Shown: in pieces, positions 1 through 8,374 of the stretch | Position numbering within the stretch: position 1 is the first letter of the stretch | How the letters are laid out: every line of letters starts with the position of its first letter | DNA from: Kluyvera ascorbata_C | GTDB taxonomy: Bacteria > Pseudomonadota > Gammaproteobacteria > Enterobacterales > Enterobacteriaceae | Length of the DNA: 64,000 nt | Assembly: GCF_044197065.1 (NCBI RefSeq) | Contig: NZ_JBIQOI010000001.1 | Span: 496,001 to 560,000 of the forward strand | Reading direction: 5' to 3' | Position numbers and translations under genes: made by a program | Notes under the pieces: model-generated | The model's input: the letters and a program-made list of their open reading frames with translations, nothing else | What the model was told of the DNA's origin: nothing | Database searches by the model: none

Positions 1-333
1 TGTCTGTTTGATACCGAACTGAAGGCGGCGCAGGACTACGACATCTTCCTGCGCATGGTGATGGCCTACGGTGAGCCGTGGAAAATTGAGGCGGCGACGC
101 AAATCCTGCACATCAACCATGGTGAGATGCAGATAACCTCCTCGCCGAAAAAGTTCTCTGGCTATTTCAGCTTCTATCGTAAGCATAAAGAGAAGTTTGA
201 CCGCGCCAGCAAGAAGTATCAGCTGTTTACCTTGTACCAGATCCGCAATAAGCGGATGACCTGGAAGACGCTTCTGACCCTGCTATCAGTGCGCAACGGC
301 AAACGTTGGGTTGATGGATTACGGAGCAAATAA
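1..333 (+). CDS. wcaA: WcaA, colanic acid glycosyltransferase (C-terminal part)
   Basis: The reading frame is open from the first base, so the gene begins before the window and only about 110 C-terminal residues are seen. The visible part starts near the acidic 'QDYDIFLRM' segment typical of the C-terminal side of family 2 glycosyltransferases and ends with a basic tail. The stop overlaps the start of wcaB (TAATG), which indicates translational coupling. WcaA is a cytoplasmic-face sugar transferase that helps build the colanic acid repeat unit. Identity rests on sequence resemblance and on being directly upstream of wcaB; the catalytic N-terminal half cannot be judged. Confidence 0.88.
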   Translation, partial: CLFDTELKAAQDYDIFLRMVMAYGEPWKIEAATQILHINHGEMQITSSPKKFSGYFSFYRKHKEKFDRASKKYQLFTLYQIRNKRMTWKTLLTLLSVRNGKRWVDGLRSK

Positions 334-824
334 TGCTACTGGAAGATTTACGCGCCAATAGCTGGAGCCTGCGTCCGTGCTGCATGGTGACAGCCTATCG
401 TATTGCCCATTTCTGCTCGGTGTGGCGCAAAAAAAACGTCCTCAACAATCTGTGGGCCGCGCCGGTGCTGGTGCTCTATCGCCTTATCACCGAATGCTTC
501 TTTGGCTATGAAATTCAGGCGGCGGCGACCATTGGCCGACGCTTCACCATTCACCACGGTTACGCGGTGGTCATCAATAAAAACGTCGTCGCGGGGGATG
601 ATTTAACCATTCGCCACGGCATTACTCTCGGCAACCGTGGCCCAAATAGTCTGGCATGCCCCACGCTTGGCAACGGCGTGGAGCTGGGCGCGAACGTGGT
701 CATTATTGGCGGCATCACCATTGGCAATCATGTGACTATCGGCGCGGGCAGCGTGGTGCTGGACGATATTCCCGACCACGCGCTTGTCGTGGGGGAGAAG
801 GCGAGAGTGAAGGTCATTAAATGA
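333..824 (+). CDS. wcaB: WcaB, colanic acid acetyltransferase
   Basis: A 163-residue protein, essentially the E. coli WcaB length (162). The second half is a left-handed beta-helix of hexapeptide repeats ('TLGNGVELGANVVIIGG', 'TIGNHVTIGAGS'), and a catalytic-type His lies in 'IHHGYAVVI' near residue 70, as in serine-acetyltransferase-like enzymes. It is expected to O-acetylate a sugar of the colanic acid unit using acetyl-CoA. The start overlaps the wcaA stop and the end overlaps the wcaC start by 4 bases (ATGA), so it lies inside a tightly coupled operon. Confidence 0.93.
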   Translation: MLLEDLRANSWSLRPCCMVTAYRIAHFCSVWRKKNVLNNLWAAPVLVLYRLITECFFGYEIQAAATIGRRFTIHHGYAVVINKNVVAGDDLTIRHGITLGNRGPNSLACPTLGNGVELGANVVIIGGITIGNHVTIGAGSVVLDDIPDHALVVGEKARVKVIK

Positions 825-2038
825 ATATTATGCAATTTAACGTGCGCCTGGCCGAAGGCGGCGCGGCGGGCGTCGCACTGGACCTGCATCAGCGTGCGCT
901 GCGTCAGGGATTGTCATCGCAGTTTGTCTATGGCTACGGAAAAGGCGGCAAAAAAAGCGTCAGTCACGACAGCTACCCACAGGTGATGAAGCAGACGACG
1001 CGCCTGACTTCAATGGCGAATCTGGCGCTGTTCCGTCTGTTTAACCGCGACCTGTTTGGCAATCTGAATAACCTTTATCGTCAGGTGACCCGTACCGAGG
1101 GCCCGGTGGTACTGCATTTTCATGTGATGCACAGCTACTGGCTGAATCTCAACGAGGTGATTGATTTTTGCGAGCGCGTCAAGGCACACAAAGCGGACGT
1201 CACGCTGGTGTGGACGCTGCACGACCATTGGAGCGTGACCGGACGCTGTGCGTTTCTCGACGGCTGCGACGGCTGGAAAAGTGGCTGCCAGAAGTGCCCG
1301 ACGCTGGGCAACTATCCGCCGGTGAAGGTAGACCGCGCGCATCAGCAGGTGGAAGAAAAACGTCATCTCTTCCGCCGCATGCTGGCACTGGGCTGCCAGT
1401 TTATCTCCCCAAGCCAGCACGTGGCAGACGCCTTTAATAGCCTGTATGGCCCAGGGCGCTGCCTGATTATCAACAACGGTATTGATGTGGCGACTGAAGC
1501 GATTCTGGCTGAACTGACGCCGATAACGGCGACCGCTCATCGGCCAAAAATTGCCGTGGTTGCGCATGACCTGCGCTATGACGGCAAAACCAACCAGCGT
1601 CTGGTGCGCGAGATGATGGCGCTGGGCGATAACGTGGAAATTCATACCTTCGGTAAGTTCTCACCGTTTGAAGGCGCCAACGTGGTAAACCACGGGTTTC
1701 TGACCGATAAGCGCCAGTTGATGAGCGAACTGAACCAGCTTGACGCGCTGCTGTTTAGCTCCCGCGTTGACAACTACCCGCTCATTCTCTGCGAAGCGCT
1801 GTCTATCGGTGTTCCGGTTATTGCTACCCACAGCGATGCGGCGAAAGAGGTGCTGGAAAAATCCGGCGGCCATACGGTGGATGAAAGCGAGGTCATCTCG
1901 CTGGTGCAGCAAACGAAAGCGGAGATAGCCCAGGCGGTGTTTGGCACTACGCTTGCTGAATTTAGCGCTCGCAGCCGCAAGGCCTATAGCGGACAACAGA
2001 TGCTGGAGGAATATGTCTCGTTCTATCAGAGTCTGTAG
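821..2038 (+). CDS. wcaC: WcaC, colanic acid glycosyltransferase
   Basis: A 405-residue GT-B fold glycosyltransferase (family 4 type), the same size as E. coli WcaC. The N-terminus has the usual glycine-rich start ('RLAEGGAAGVALDLHQRA'), and the C-terminal donor domain carries a 'DNYPLILCEALSIGVP' motif in which the first acidic residue of the E-x7-E signature is Asp. A Cys-rich patch (C-x5-C-x6-C-x2-C) lies near residues 142-160. It starts inside the end of wcaB, and its last bases contain the wcaD ribosome binding site and start. It probably adds one hexose to the lipid-linked colanic acid unit. Confidence 0.92.
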   Translation: MNIMQFNVRLAEGGAAGVALDLHQRALRQGLSSQFVYGYGKGGKKSVSHDSYPQVMKQTTRLTSMANLALFRLFNRDLFGNLNNLYRQVTRTEGPVVLHFHVMHSYWLNLNEVIDFCERVKAHKADVTLVWTLHDHWSVTGRCAFLDGCDGWKSGCQKCPTLGNYPPVKVDRAHQQVEEKRHLFRRMLALGCQFISPSQHVADAFNSLYGPGRCLIINNGIDVATEAILAELTPITATAHRPKIAVVAHDLRYDGKTNQRLVREMMALGDNVEIHTFGKFSPFEGANVVNHGFLTDKRQLMSELNQLDALLFSSRVDNYPLILCEALSIGVPVIATHSDAAKEVLEKSGGHTVDESEVISLVQQTKAEIAQAVFGTTLAEFSARSRKAYSGQQMLEEYVSFYQSL

Positions 2039-3236
2039 CTATTTGCTGCTGCCATTAATCTACCTGCTGGTTAACGTCAAACTGGCGCAGCTCGGCGAGA
2101 GCTTCCCCATCACCATCGTGACTTTTCTCCCGCTCCTGCTGCTGCTGTTCGTTGAGCGCATTAACCTGAAAAAACTGATGATTGCCCTTGGGGTTGGCGT
2201 CGGGCTGACGCTGTTTAACTATGTGTTCGGCCAGTCGCTAGACCCGAGTAAATACGTCACCTCGACGATGCTGTTCGTCTACATCGTCATCATCATTGGC
2301 ATGGTGTGGAGCATTCGTTTTAAAACGATTTCTCCGCACAACCATCGCAAGATCCTGCGCTTCTTTTACGTGGTCATTGGCATCGTGGTGATGATTGCCG
2401 CGCTGGAAATGATGCAAATTATTCTCTCGGGCAGCAGTAGCCTGATTGAGATGATTTCGAAATATCTTATTTACAGCAATAGCTATGTTCTGAACTTTAT
2501 CAAGTTCGGCGGTAAACGTACCACCGCCCTCTATTTTGAACCGGCATTCTTCGCTCTGGCATTAATCTCAATTTGGCTCTGCATCAAACAGTTTGGTATC
2601 AAAACCCCAAAATCTGATGCTATGATTCTCGCAGGGATAATTCTTTCAGGGGCGTTCTCCGGGGTAATGACATTTATCCTGTTCTACCTGCTGGAGTGGG
2701 CATTTCAGTATCTGAATAAAGAGGCGATCCAGAAGAAATTGCCGTTGGCGATTATTTCCTTAGGCGTATTCTTTGTCGGGTTGATATTTGCCGGTCCGTA
2801 TATTGCGGAACGTGTTGGCGACCTGGGAACGGAAGGGTCATCTTCATATTATCGTATTATTGGTCCTCTGGTGATGGTTGGTTATTCATTAACCAGTATT
2901 GATGGAGTGGTGCGATTCGGTTCTCTTTACGAATATGTTGCATCATTCGGAATATTTAACGGTGCGGATGTCGGAAAAACAATAGACAATGGTCTGTACC
3001 TGTTAATGATTTATTTTTCATGGTTTGCCGTAATATTAACGGCTGGCTATCTGTATCACGTTTTCAAAATGTTCATCAACGCTTTTGGGAATAATCGTAA
3101 TTTCGCCGTGCAGCTGTATCTTTTTACGCCGGTGTCATTATTTTTTACCGGTTCGATATTTAGCCCGGAATATGCATTTTTAATTGTGTGTCCTTTTATT
3201 CTGCGTAAAGCGCTGAATATTGCCGACAGCAGATGA
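2013..3236 (+). CDS. wcaD: WcaD, colanic acid polymerase
   Basis: A hydrophobic protein of 407 residues with about ten predicted membrane segments, matching E. coli WcaD (405). An in-frame start lies further upstream at 1941, but the ATG at 2013 is chosen. It has a GGAGGA box directly before it, begins 'MSRSIRVCSYLLLPLIYLL' like the family, and gives the right length. It lies in the inner membrane and is thought to polymerise colanic acid units at the periplasmic face (Wzy role). It overlaps the end of wcaC by 26 bases. Confidence 0.9.
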   Translation: MSRSIRVCSYLLLPLIYLLVNVKLAQLGESFPITIVTFLPLLLLLFVERINLKKLMIALGVGVGLTLFNYVFGQSLDPSKYVTSTMLFVYIVIIIGMVWSIRFKTISPHNHRKILRFFYVVIGIVVMIAALEMMQIILSGSSSLIEMISKYLIYSNSYVLNFIKFGGKRTTALYFEPAFFALALISIWLCIKQFGIKTPKSDAMILAGIILSGAFSGVMTFILFYLLEWAFQYLNKEAIQKKLPLAIISLGVFFVGLIFAGPYIAERVGDLGTEGSSSYYRIIGPLVMVGYSLTSIDGVVRFGSLYEYVASFGIFNGADVGKTIDNGLYLLMIYFSWFAVILTAGYLYHVFKMFINAFGNNRNFAVQLYLFTPVSLFFTGSIFSPEYAFLIVCPFILRKALNIADSR

Positions 3237-3244
3237 GGTGAAAC

Positions 3245-3991
3245 ATGTTGTTAAGTGTGATTACCGTGGCGTTTCGCAACTACGATGGTGTGATGAAAAC
3301 CTGGCGCTCGCTGGCCCATCTGGCCAACGATCCTAGCCTCGATTTTGAGTGGATTGTGGTGGACGGCGGCTCTGAAGATGGCACGGCGGAATTTCTCGAA
3401 AAACGTAATGGGCAGTACAAGTTACGCTATGTCAGCGAGCCGGATAAAGGGCTGTATGACGCGATGAACAAAGGCATTCGCATGGCGCAGGGCAAGTTTG
3501 TTCTGTTCCTCAACTCCGGTGACAGCTTTCACCCGGATGTCTCGCAGTTTGTTCGTCAACTGCGCGCTAAGTCCGACGATGCCATGTACCTCGGCGACGC
3601 CATGCTCGATTTTGGCGATGGCACTCAGGTTCGCCGCAGCGCAAAGCAGGGGTGGTATATTTACCACAGTCTGCCGGCCAGCCATCAGGCTATTTTCTTC
3701 CCGCTGCGTGGGCTGAAAAATTATCCTTACGATGTGCAGTATCGCGTTTCATCAGATTATGCGCTTGCCGCCAGAATGTATAAATCAGGCTATGCCTTTA
3801 AGCGAATTAAAGGTCTGGTGTCGGAATTTTCGATGGGCGGCGTGTCAACCACCAATAATCTGCAACTGTGTCAGGATGCTAAAAAAGTCCAGCGTGAAAT
3901 ATTACGTATGCCAGCCGTACTGACGGAATTATCTTATTTGTTACGCCTGCGGACGACCGGAAAAACGAAAGCCTTATATCACAAGGCATAA
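3245..3991 (+). CDS. wcaE: WcaE, colanic acid glycosyltransferase (GT2)
   Basis: A 248-residue family 2 glycosyltransferase, the same length as E. coli WcaE. It shows the GT-A fold landmarks: 'VDGGSEDGT' near residue 37 for nucleotide binding and the acidic 'LNSGDSFHPD' near residue 90 as the DxD-like metal site. The start follows an AGGTG ribosome site 8 bases after the wcaD stop. It transfers one sugar, probably fucose or galactose, to the growing unit; the exact linkage cannot be read from sequence. Confidence 0.91.
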   Translation: MLLSVITVAFRNYDGVMKTWRSLAHLANDPSLDFEWIVVDGGSEDGTAEFLEKRNGQYKLRYVSEPDKGLYDAMNKGIRMAQGKFVLFLNSGDSFHPDVSQFVRQLRAKSDDAMYLGDAMLDFGDGTQVRRSAKQGWYIYHSLPASHQAIFFPLRGLKNYPYDVQYRVSSDYALAARMYKSGYAFKRIKGLVSEFSMGGVSTTNNLQLCQDAKKVQREILRMPAVLTELSYLLRLRTTGKTKALYHKA

Positions 3992-4000
3992 GGAACCAGG

Positions 4001-4555
4001 ATGCAGGAATTATCTGGCTTTACGGTACCCAAAGGTTTTCGCGGTGCCGGGGGCATTAAAGTTCAAATCTGGTGGGCGGTGCAGGCGACATTATTTGCCT
4101 GGTCTCCGCAGATACTCTACCGCTGGCGCGCATTTTTATTACGCCTGTTTGGCGCAAAAATAGGAAAAAACGTAGTCATTCGCCCTTCGGTGAAAATCAC
4201 CTATCCGTGGAAATTAACCATTGGTGATTATGCATGGGTTGGCGATGACGCAGTGTTATACACCCTTGGTGATATTACCCTTGGGGCAAATTCAGTCGTT
4301 TCACAGAAGTGTTATTTATGCACCGGCAGCCATGATTATCAAAGCGCGCATTTTGATATTAACGCCGCGCCCATTGTGGTCGGTGAAAAATGCTGGCTGG
4401 CAACGGATGTCTTCGTTGCCCCCGGCGTCACGATAGGCGACGGCACCATCGTTGGTGCGCGGAGCAGCGTTTTTAAATCGCTACCGGCAAAGGTGATTTG
4501 CCGTGGCAATCCCGCAGTGGTCACGCGTCAACGCGTTGAGAAAGTTACTCCCTAA
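4001..4555 (+). CDS. wcaF: WcaF, colanic acid acetyltransferase
   Basis: A 184-residue hexapeptide-repeat acetyltransferase of the maltose/galactoside O-acetyltransferase type (E. coli WcaF 182). The catalytic His lies in 'CTGSHDYQ' near residue 109, and beta-helix coils follow ('APGVTIGDGTIVGARSSV'). It should put an acetyl group from acetyl-CoA on a sugar of the colanic acid unit in the cytoplasm. It starts 9 bases after wcaE and is followed by gmd after 24 bases with a good AGGAAA ribosome site. Confidence 0.92.
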   Translation: MQELSGFTVPKGFRGAGGIKVQIWWAVQATLFAWSPQILYRWRAFLLRLFGAKIGKNVVIRPSVKITYPWKLTIGDYAWVGDDAVLYTLGDITLGANSVVSQKCYLCTGSHDYQSAHFDINAAPIVVGEKCWLATDVFVAPGVTIGDGTIVGARSSVFKSLPAKVICRGNPAVVTRQRVEKVTP

Positions 4556-4579
4556 ACGGGACTATTTGAGGAAAATATA

Positions 4580-5701
4580 ATGTCGAAAGTCGCACTTATT
4601 ACCGGCGTAACCGGGCAGGATGGTTCTTATCTGGCGGAACTGCTGCTGGAAAAAGGGTATGAAGTTCACGGGATCAAACGTCGTGCTTCCTCTTTTAATA
4701 CCGAACGTGTCGATCACATCTACCAGGATCCGCACAGCAGCAACCCGAAATTTCACCTGCACTACGGCGATTTAACCGACAGCTCCAACCTGACGCGCAT
4801 TCTGCAAGAAGTGCAGCCGGATGAAGTGTATAACCTGGGCGCGATGAGCCACGTGGCCGTCTCGTTTGAATCCCCGGAATATACCGCCGACGTGGATGCG
4901 ATGGGCACGCTGCGCCTGCTGGAAGCCATTCGCTTCCTGGGCCTGGAGAAGAAAACGCGTTTCTATCAGGCGTCTACCTCTGAACTGTACGGCCTGGTAC
5001 AAGAGATCCCGCAGAAAGAGACCACCCCGTTCTATCCGCGCTCGCCGTATGCCGTCGCCAAACTGTATGCCTACTGGATCACCGTCAACTACCGTGAGTC
5101 CTACGGCATGTACGCCTGTAACGGCATCCTGTTCAACCACGAATCCCCGCGCCGCGGCGAAACCTTCGTGACCCGTAAAATCACCCGCGCGATTGCCAAC
5201 ATCGCTCAGGGTCTGGAGACGTGCCTGTACCTTGGCAACATGGATTCCCTGCGCGACTGGGGACATGCCAAAGACTACGTCAAGATGCAGTGGATGATGC
5301 TGCAACAGGAACAACCGGAAGATTTCGTCATCGCCACCGGCGTGCAGTATTCCGTACGTCAGTTCGTCGAAATGGCGGCAGCACAGCTCGGCATCAAACT
5401 GCGCTTTGAAGGTAAAGGTGTGGAAGAGAAGGGGATTGTGGTCTCCGTTACCGGTCACGATGCGCCAGGCGTGAAGCCGGGCGATGTGATGGTCGCCGTT
5501 GACCCACGCTACTTCCGTCCTGCTGAAGTGGAAACCCTGCTCGGCGACCCAACCAAAGCGCACGAAAAACTGGGCTGGAAACCGGAAATCACCCTGCAGG
5601 AGATGGTCTCTGAAATGGTCGCCAAAGACCTTGAAGCGGCGAAAAAACACTCCCTGCTGAAATCCCACGGTTACGAAGTGGCGATCGCGCTGGAGTCTTA
5701 A
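4580..5701 (+). CDS. gmd: GDP-mannose 4,6-dehydratase
   Basis: 373 residues, identical in length to E. coli Gmd. The N-terminal NADP-binding Rossmann motif 'GVTGQDGSYLAELLLEKG' and the SDR Tyr-x3-Lys pair in 'YAVAKLYAYW' near residue 157 are intact. 'RRGETFVTRKITRA' is the family GDP-mannose contact. It converts GDP-D-mannose to GDP-4-keto-6-deoxymannose, the first dedicated step to GDP-L-fucose, in the cytoplasm. Fcl directly downstream (2-base gap) completes the pathway, and ManC/ManB in the same operon make the substrate. Confidence 0.96.
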   Translation: MSKVALITGVTGQDGSYLAELLLEKGYEVHGIKRRASSFNTERVDHIYQDPHSSNPKFHLHYGDLTDSSNLTRILQEVQPDEVYNLGAMSHVAVSFESPEYTADVDAMGTLRLLEAIRFLGLEKKTRFYQASTSELYGLVQEIPQKETTPFYPRSPYAVAKLYAYWITVNYRESYGMYACNGILFNHESPRRGETFVTRKITRAIANIAQGLETCLYLGNMDSLRDWGHAKDYVKMQWMMLQQEQPEDFVIATGVQYSVRQFVEMAAAQLGIKLRFEGKGVEEKGIVVSVTGHDAPGVKPGDVMVAVDPRYFRPAEVETLLGDPTKAHEKLGWKPEITLQEMVSEMVAKDLEAAKKHSLLKSHGYEVAIALES

Positions 5702-5703
5702 GT

Positions 5704-6669
5704 ATGACCAGACAACGTATTTTTGTGGCGGGCCACCGGGGAATGGTGGGCTCTGCCATCGTCCGACAGCTTGAGCAGCGCGGCGACGTGGATCTGGTTC
5801 TGCGCAGCCGCGACGAACTCAACCTGCTGGATAGCCGCGAGGTGAACGACTTCTTCGCCCGCGAAAATATCACTCAGGTGTATCTGGCGGCGGCGAAGGT
5901 AGGCGGTATTGTCGCCAACAACACCTTCCCGGCGGATTTCATCTACGAAAACATGATGATCGAAAGCAACATCATTCACGCGGCGCATACGCATAACGTG
6001 AACAAGCTGTTGTTCCTCGGTTCATCCTGTATTTACCCGAAGATGGCCAACCAGCCAATGCACGAAAGCGAGCTGCTGCAGGGGACGCTGGAAGCCACTA
6101 ACGAGCCGTACGCGATTGCCAAAATTGCCGGTATCAAGCTGTGCGAGTCCTACAACCGTCAGCATAACCGTGACTATCGCTCGGTGATGCCGACCAACCT
6201 GTACGGGCCGAACGATAACTTCCACCCGAGCAACTCCCACGTGATCCCGGCGCTGCTGCGCCGCTTCCATGAGGCGGTACAGAAAAACGACGCCGATGTA
6301 GTGGTGTGGGGCAGCGGTACGCCGATGCGCGAGTTCCTTCACGTTGATGATATGGCAGCTGCCAGCATCCACGTGATGGAGCTGGACCGCAGCGTGTGGC
6401 TTGAAAACACCCAGCCGATGCTGTCGCACATCAACGTCGGCACCGGCGTTGACTGCACCATCCGCGAGCTGGCGCAGACGCTGGCAAAAGTGGTGGGCTT
6501 TAAAGGCCGCGTGGTGTTTGACGCCACCAAGCCTGATGGGACGCCGCGCAAGCTGCTCGACGTATCGCGCCTGCATCAACTGGGCTGGTATCACGAGATT
6601 TCGCTGGAGGCTGGCCTTGCCAGCACCTACCAGTGGTTCCTTGAAAACCAGCACCGCTTCCGGGGGTAA
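5704..6669 (+). CDS. fcl: GDP-L-fucose synthase
   Basis: 321 residues, the E. coli Fcl (WcaG) length. It has an NADP Rossmann motif near the start ('VAGHRGMVGSAIVRQL') and the catalytic Tyr-x3-Lys in 'YAIAKIAG' near residue 136, with 'GSSCIYP' providing the catalytic Ser. It epimerises and reduces the Gmd product at C3/C5 and C4 to give GDP-L-fucose for colanic acid. It lies 2 bases after gmd and 2 bases before gmm, indicating one transcript with coupled translation. Confidence 0.96.
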   Translation: MTRQRIFVAGHRGMVGSAIVRQLEQRGDVDLVLRSRDELNLLDSREVNDFFARENITQVYLAAAKVGGIVANNTFPADFIYENMMIESNIIHAAHTHNVNKLLFLGSSCIYPKMANQPMHESELLQGTLEATNEPYAIAKIAGIKLCESYNRQHNRDYRSVMPTNLYGPNDNFHPSNSHVIPALLRRFHEAVQKNDADVVVWGSGTPMREFLHVDDMAAASIHVMELDRSVWLENTQPMLSHINVGTGVDCTIRELAQTLAKVVGFKGRVVFDATKPDGTPRKLLDVSRLHQLGWYHEISLEAGLASTYQWFLENQHRFRG

Positions 6670-6671
6670 CC

Positions 6672-7151
6672 ATGTTTCTGAACGAGGAGGCGTTTGCCAC
6701 CGTGGTGCAGTCTACGCCGCTCATCTCTATCGATTTGATCGTCGAGAACGCACAGGGCGAATTTCTGCTGGGTAAGCGCACCAACCGTCCAGCGCAGGGA
6801 TTCTGGTTTGTCCCCGGCGGGCGGGTACAGAAAGATGAACCGCTGGCCGAGGCATTTGCCCGCCTCACCGAAGCCGAACTGGGGCTAAGCCTGCCGATGA
6901 CGGCAGGCCGCTTCTACGGCGTCTGGCAGCATTTCTACGATGACAACTTTTCGGGGACGGATTTTTCCACCCATTACATCGTGCTGGGGTTCCGCCTGCA
7001 GGTGGATGCCGATGCGCTAGCCCTTCCGGACGCTCAGCATAATGATTACCGCTGGATGAGCCCTAAAGCGCTACTGGCGGCGGATAACGTCCACGAAAAC
7101 AGCCGTGCCTACTTCCGGGTCGACAAAATGGCCGAGGTACCGGGCTTATGA
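6672..7151 (+). CDS. gmm: GDP-mannose mannosyl hydrolase (Nudix)
   Basis: 159 residues with a divergent Nudix box, 'GGRVQKDEPLAEAFARLTEAELG' in two parts near residues 49-71. It departs from the classical GX5EX7REUXEEXGU signature in the way known for Gmm/WcaH. It hydrolyses GDP-mannose or GDP-glucose to the sugar and GDP, probably tuning the GDP-sugar pool used by the operon. Its end overlaps the start of wcaI by 4 bases (ATGA). Confidence 0.94.
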   Translation: MFLNEEAFATVVQSTPLISIDLIVENAQGEFLLGKRTNRPAQGFWFVPGGRVQKDEPLAEAFARLTEAELGLSLPMTAGRFYGVWQHFYDDNFSGTDFSTHYIVLGFRLQVDADALALPDAQHNDYRWMSPKALLAADNVHENSRAYFRVDKMAEVPGL

Positions 7152-8371
7152 AGATTCTGGTGTATGGCATTAACTACTCGCCTGAACTGACCGGCATCGG
7201 CAAGTACACCGGCGAGATGGTGGAGTGGATGGCGCGACAGGGCCACGAGGTGCGGGTGATTACCGCGCCGCCGTACTACCCGGAATGGCAGGTCGGGGTG
7301 AACTACTCCAGCTGGCGCTATCGCCGCGAAGAGGGCGATGCCACCGTGTGGCGCTGCCCGCTGTATGTGCCAAAACAGCCCTCGACGCTCAAGCGTCTGC
7401 TGCATCTTGGCAGCTTTGCGCTCAGCAGCTTCTTCCCGCTGATGGCTCAGCGCCGCTGGAAGCCGGATCGCATTATCGGGGTGGTGCCGACCCTGTTTTG
7501 CACGCCGGGCATGCGCCTGCTGGCAAAACTCTCCGGGGCGCGCACGCTGCTGCATATTCAGGATTATGAAGTGGACGCGATGTTAGGGCTGGGCATGGCC
7601 GGTAACGGCAAATCCGGCAAGGTGGCGAAACTGGCCAGCGCCTTTGAGCGTAGCGGACTGCACAACGTCGATAACGTCTCGACTATCTCGCGTTCGATGA
7701 TGAACAAAGCCTGTGAGAAGGGCGTCCCGGCGGAGAAGGTGATCTTCTTCCCTAACTGGTCTGAAGTATCGCGTTTTCGCGAGGTGCCTGAGACGCTGGT
7801 TATCGCGCTGCGTCAGCGGCTGGGGCTGCCCGATGACCGCAAGATAGTGCTTTATTCCGGCAACATCGGCGAAAAGCAGGGGCTGGAAAGCGTGATTAGC
7901 GCGGCGGAACAGTTCCGTGAACAGCCGCTGTTGTTTGTGATTGTCGGCCAGGGCGGTGGCAAAGCGCGGCTGGAAAAAATGGCCGCTGAACGCGGGCTGG
8001 ATAACGTGAAATTCCTGCCGCTGCAATCCTATGAAGATTTACCCGCCTTGCTGGCGCTGGGCGACTGCCATCTGGTTATCCAGAAGCGCGGCGCGGCGGA
8101 TGCGGTACTGCCGTCCAAACTGACCAATATTCTGGCGGTGGGCGGCAACGCGGTGATTACCGCCGAAGCGGACACCGAGCTCGGACAGCTGTGTCTCGAC
8201 AACCCAGGCATCGCGGTGTGCGTCACGCCTGAATCGGTTCCGTCACTGGTGGAAGGGATTGAACAGGCGCTGAGCATGCCAAAACGCAATGCGATTGCCC
8301 GCGCCTGGGCAGAACGCTCACTCGAAAAAGAGCACGTTCTTAACCAATTTATTGCTGATATTCGGGGTTAA
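7148..8371 (+). CDS. wcaI: WcaI, colanic acid glycosyltransferase
   Basis: 407 residues, the E. coli WcaI size, a GT-B glycosyltransferase. The N-terminus 'INYSPELTGIGKYTGEMVEW' is the acceptor-domain opening typical of WcaI/WbuB-like fucosyl- or GlcNAc-transferases. The C-terminal donor domain contains 'SGNIGEKQGLESVI' and 'LPSKLTNILAVGG'. It is expected to add the second sugar, a fucose, to the WcaJ product; the substrate is inferred from E. coli knowledge. It starts within gmm and ends 3 bases before manC. Confidence 0.92.
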   Translation: MKILVYGINYSPELTGIGKYTGEMVEWMARQGHEVRVITAPPYYPEWQVGVNYSSWRYRREEGDATVWRCPLYVPKQPSTLKRLLHLGSFALSSFFPLMAQRRWKPDRIIGVVPTLFCTPGMRLLAKLSGARTLLHIQDYEVDAMLGLGMAGNGKSGKVAKLASAFERSGLHNVDNVSTISRSMMNKACEKGVPAEKVIFFPNWSEVSRFREVPETLVIALRQRLGLPDDRKIVLYSGNIGEKQGLESVISAAEQFREQPLLFVIVGQGGGKARLEKMAAERGLDNVKFLPLQSYEDLPALLALGDCHLVIQKRGAADAVLPSKLTNILAVGGNAVITAEADTELGQLCLDNPGIAVCVTPESVPSLVEGIEQALSMPKRNAIARAWAERSLEKEHVLNQFIADIRG

Positions 8372-8374
8372 ACG

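Noticed and set aside
4772..5668. 298-codon open frame antisense to gmd
   Set aside because: Shadow frame; His/Phe/Arg-rich low-meaning protein and no start signals. gmd on the + strand is certain.
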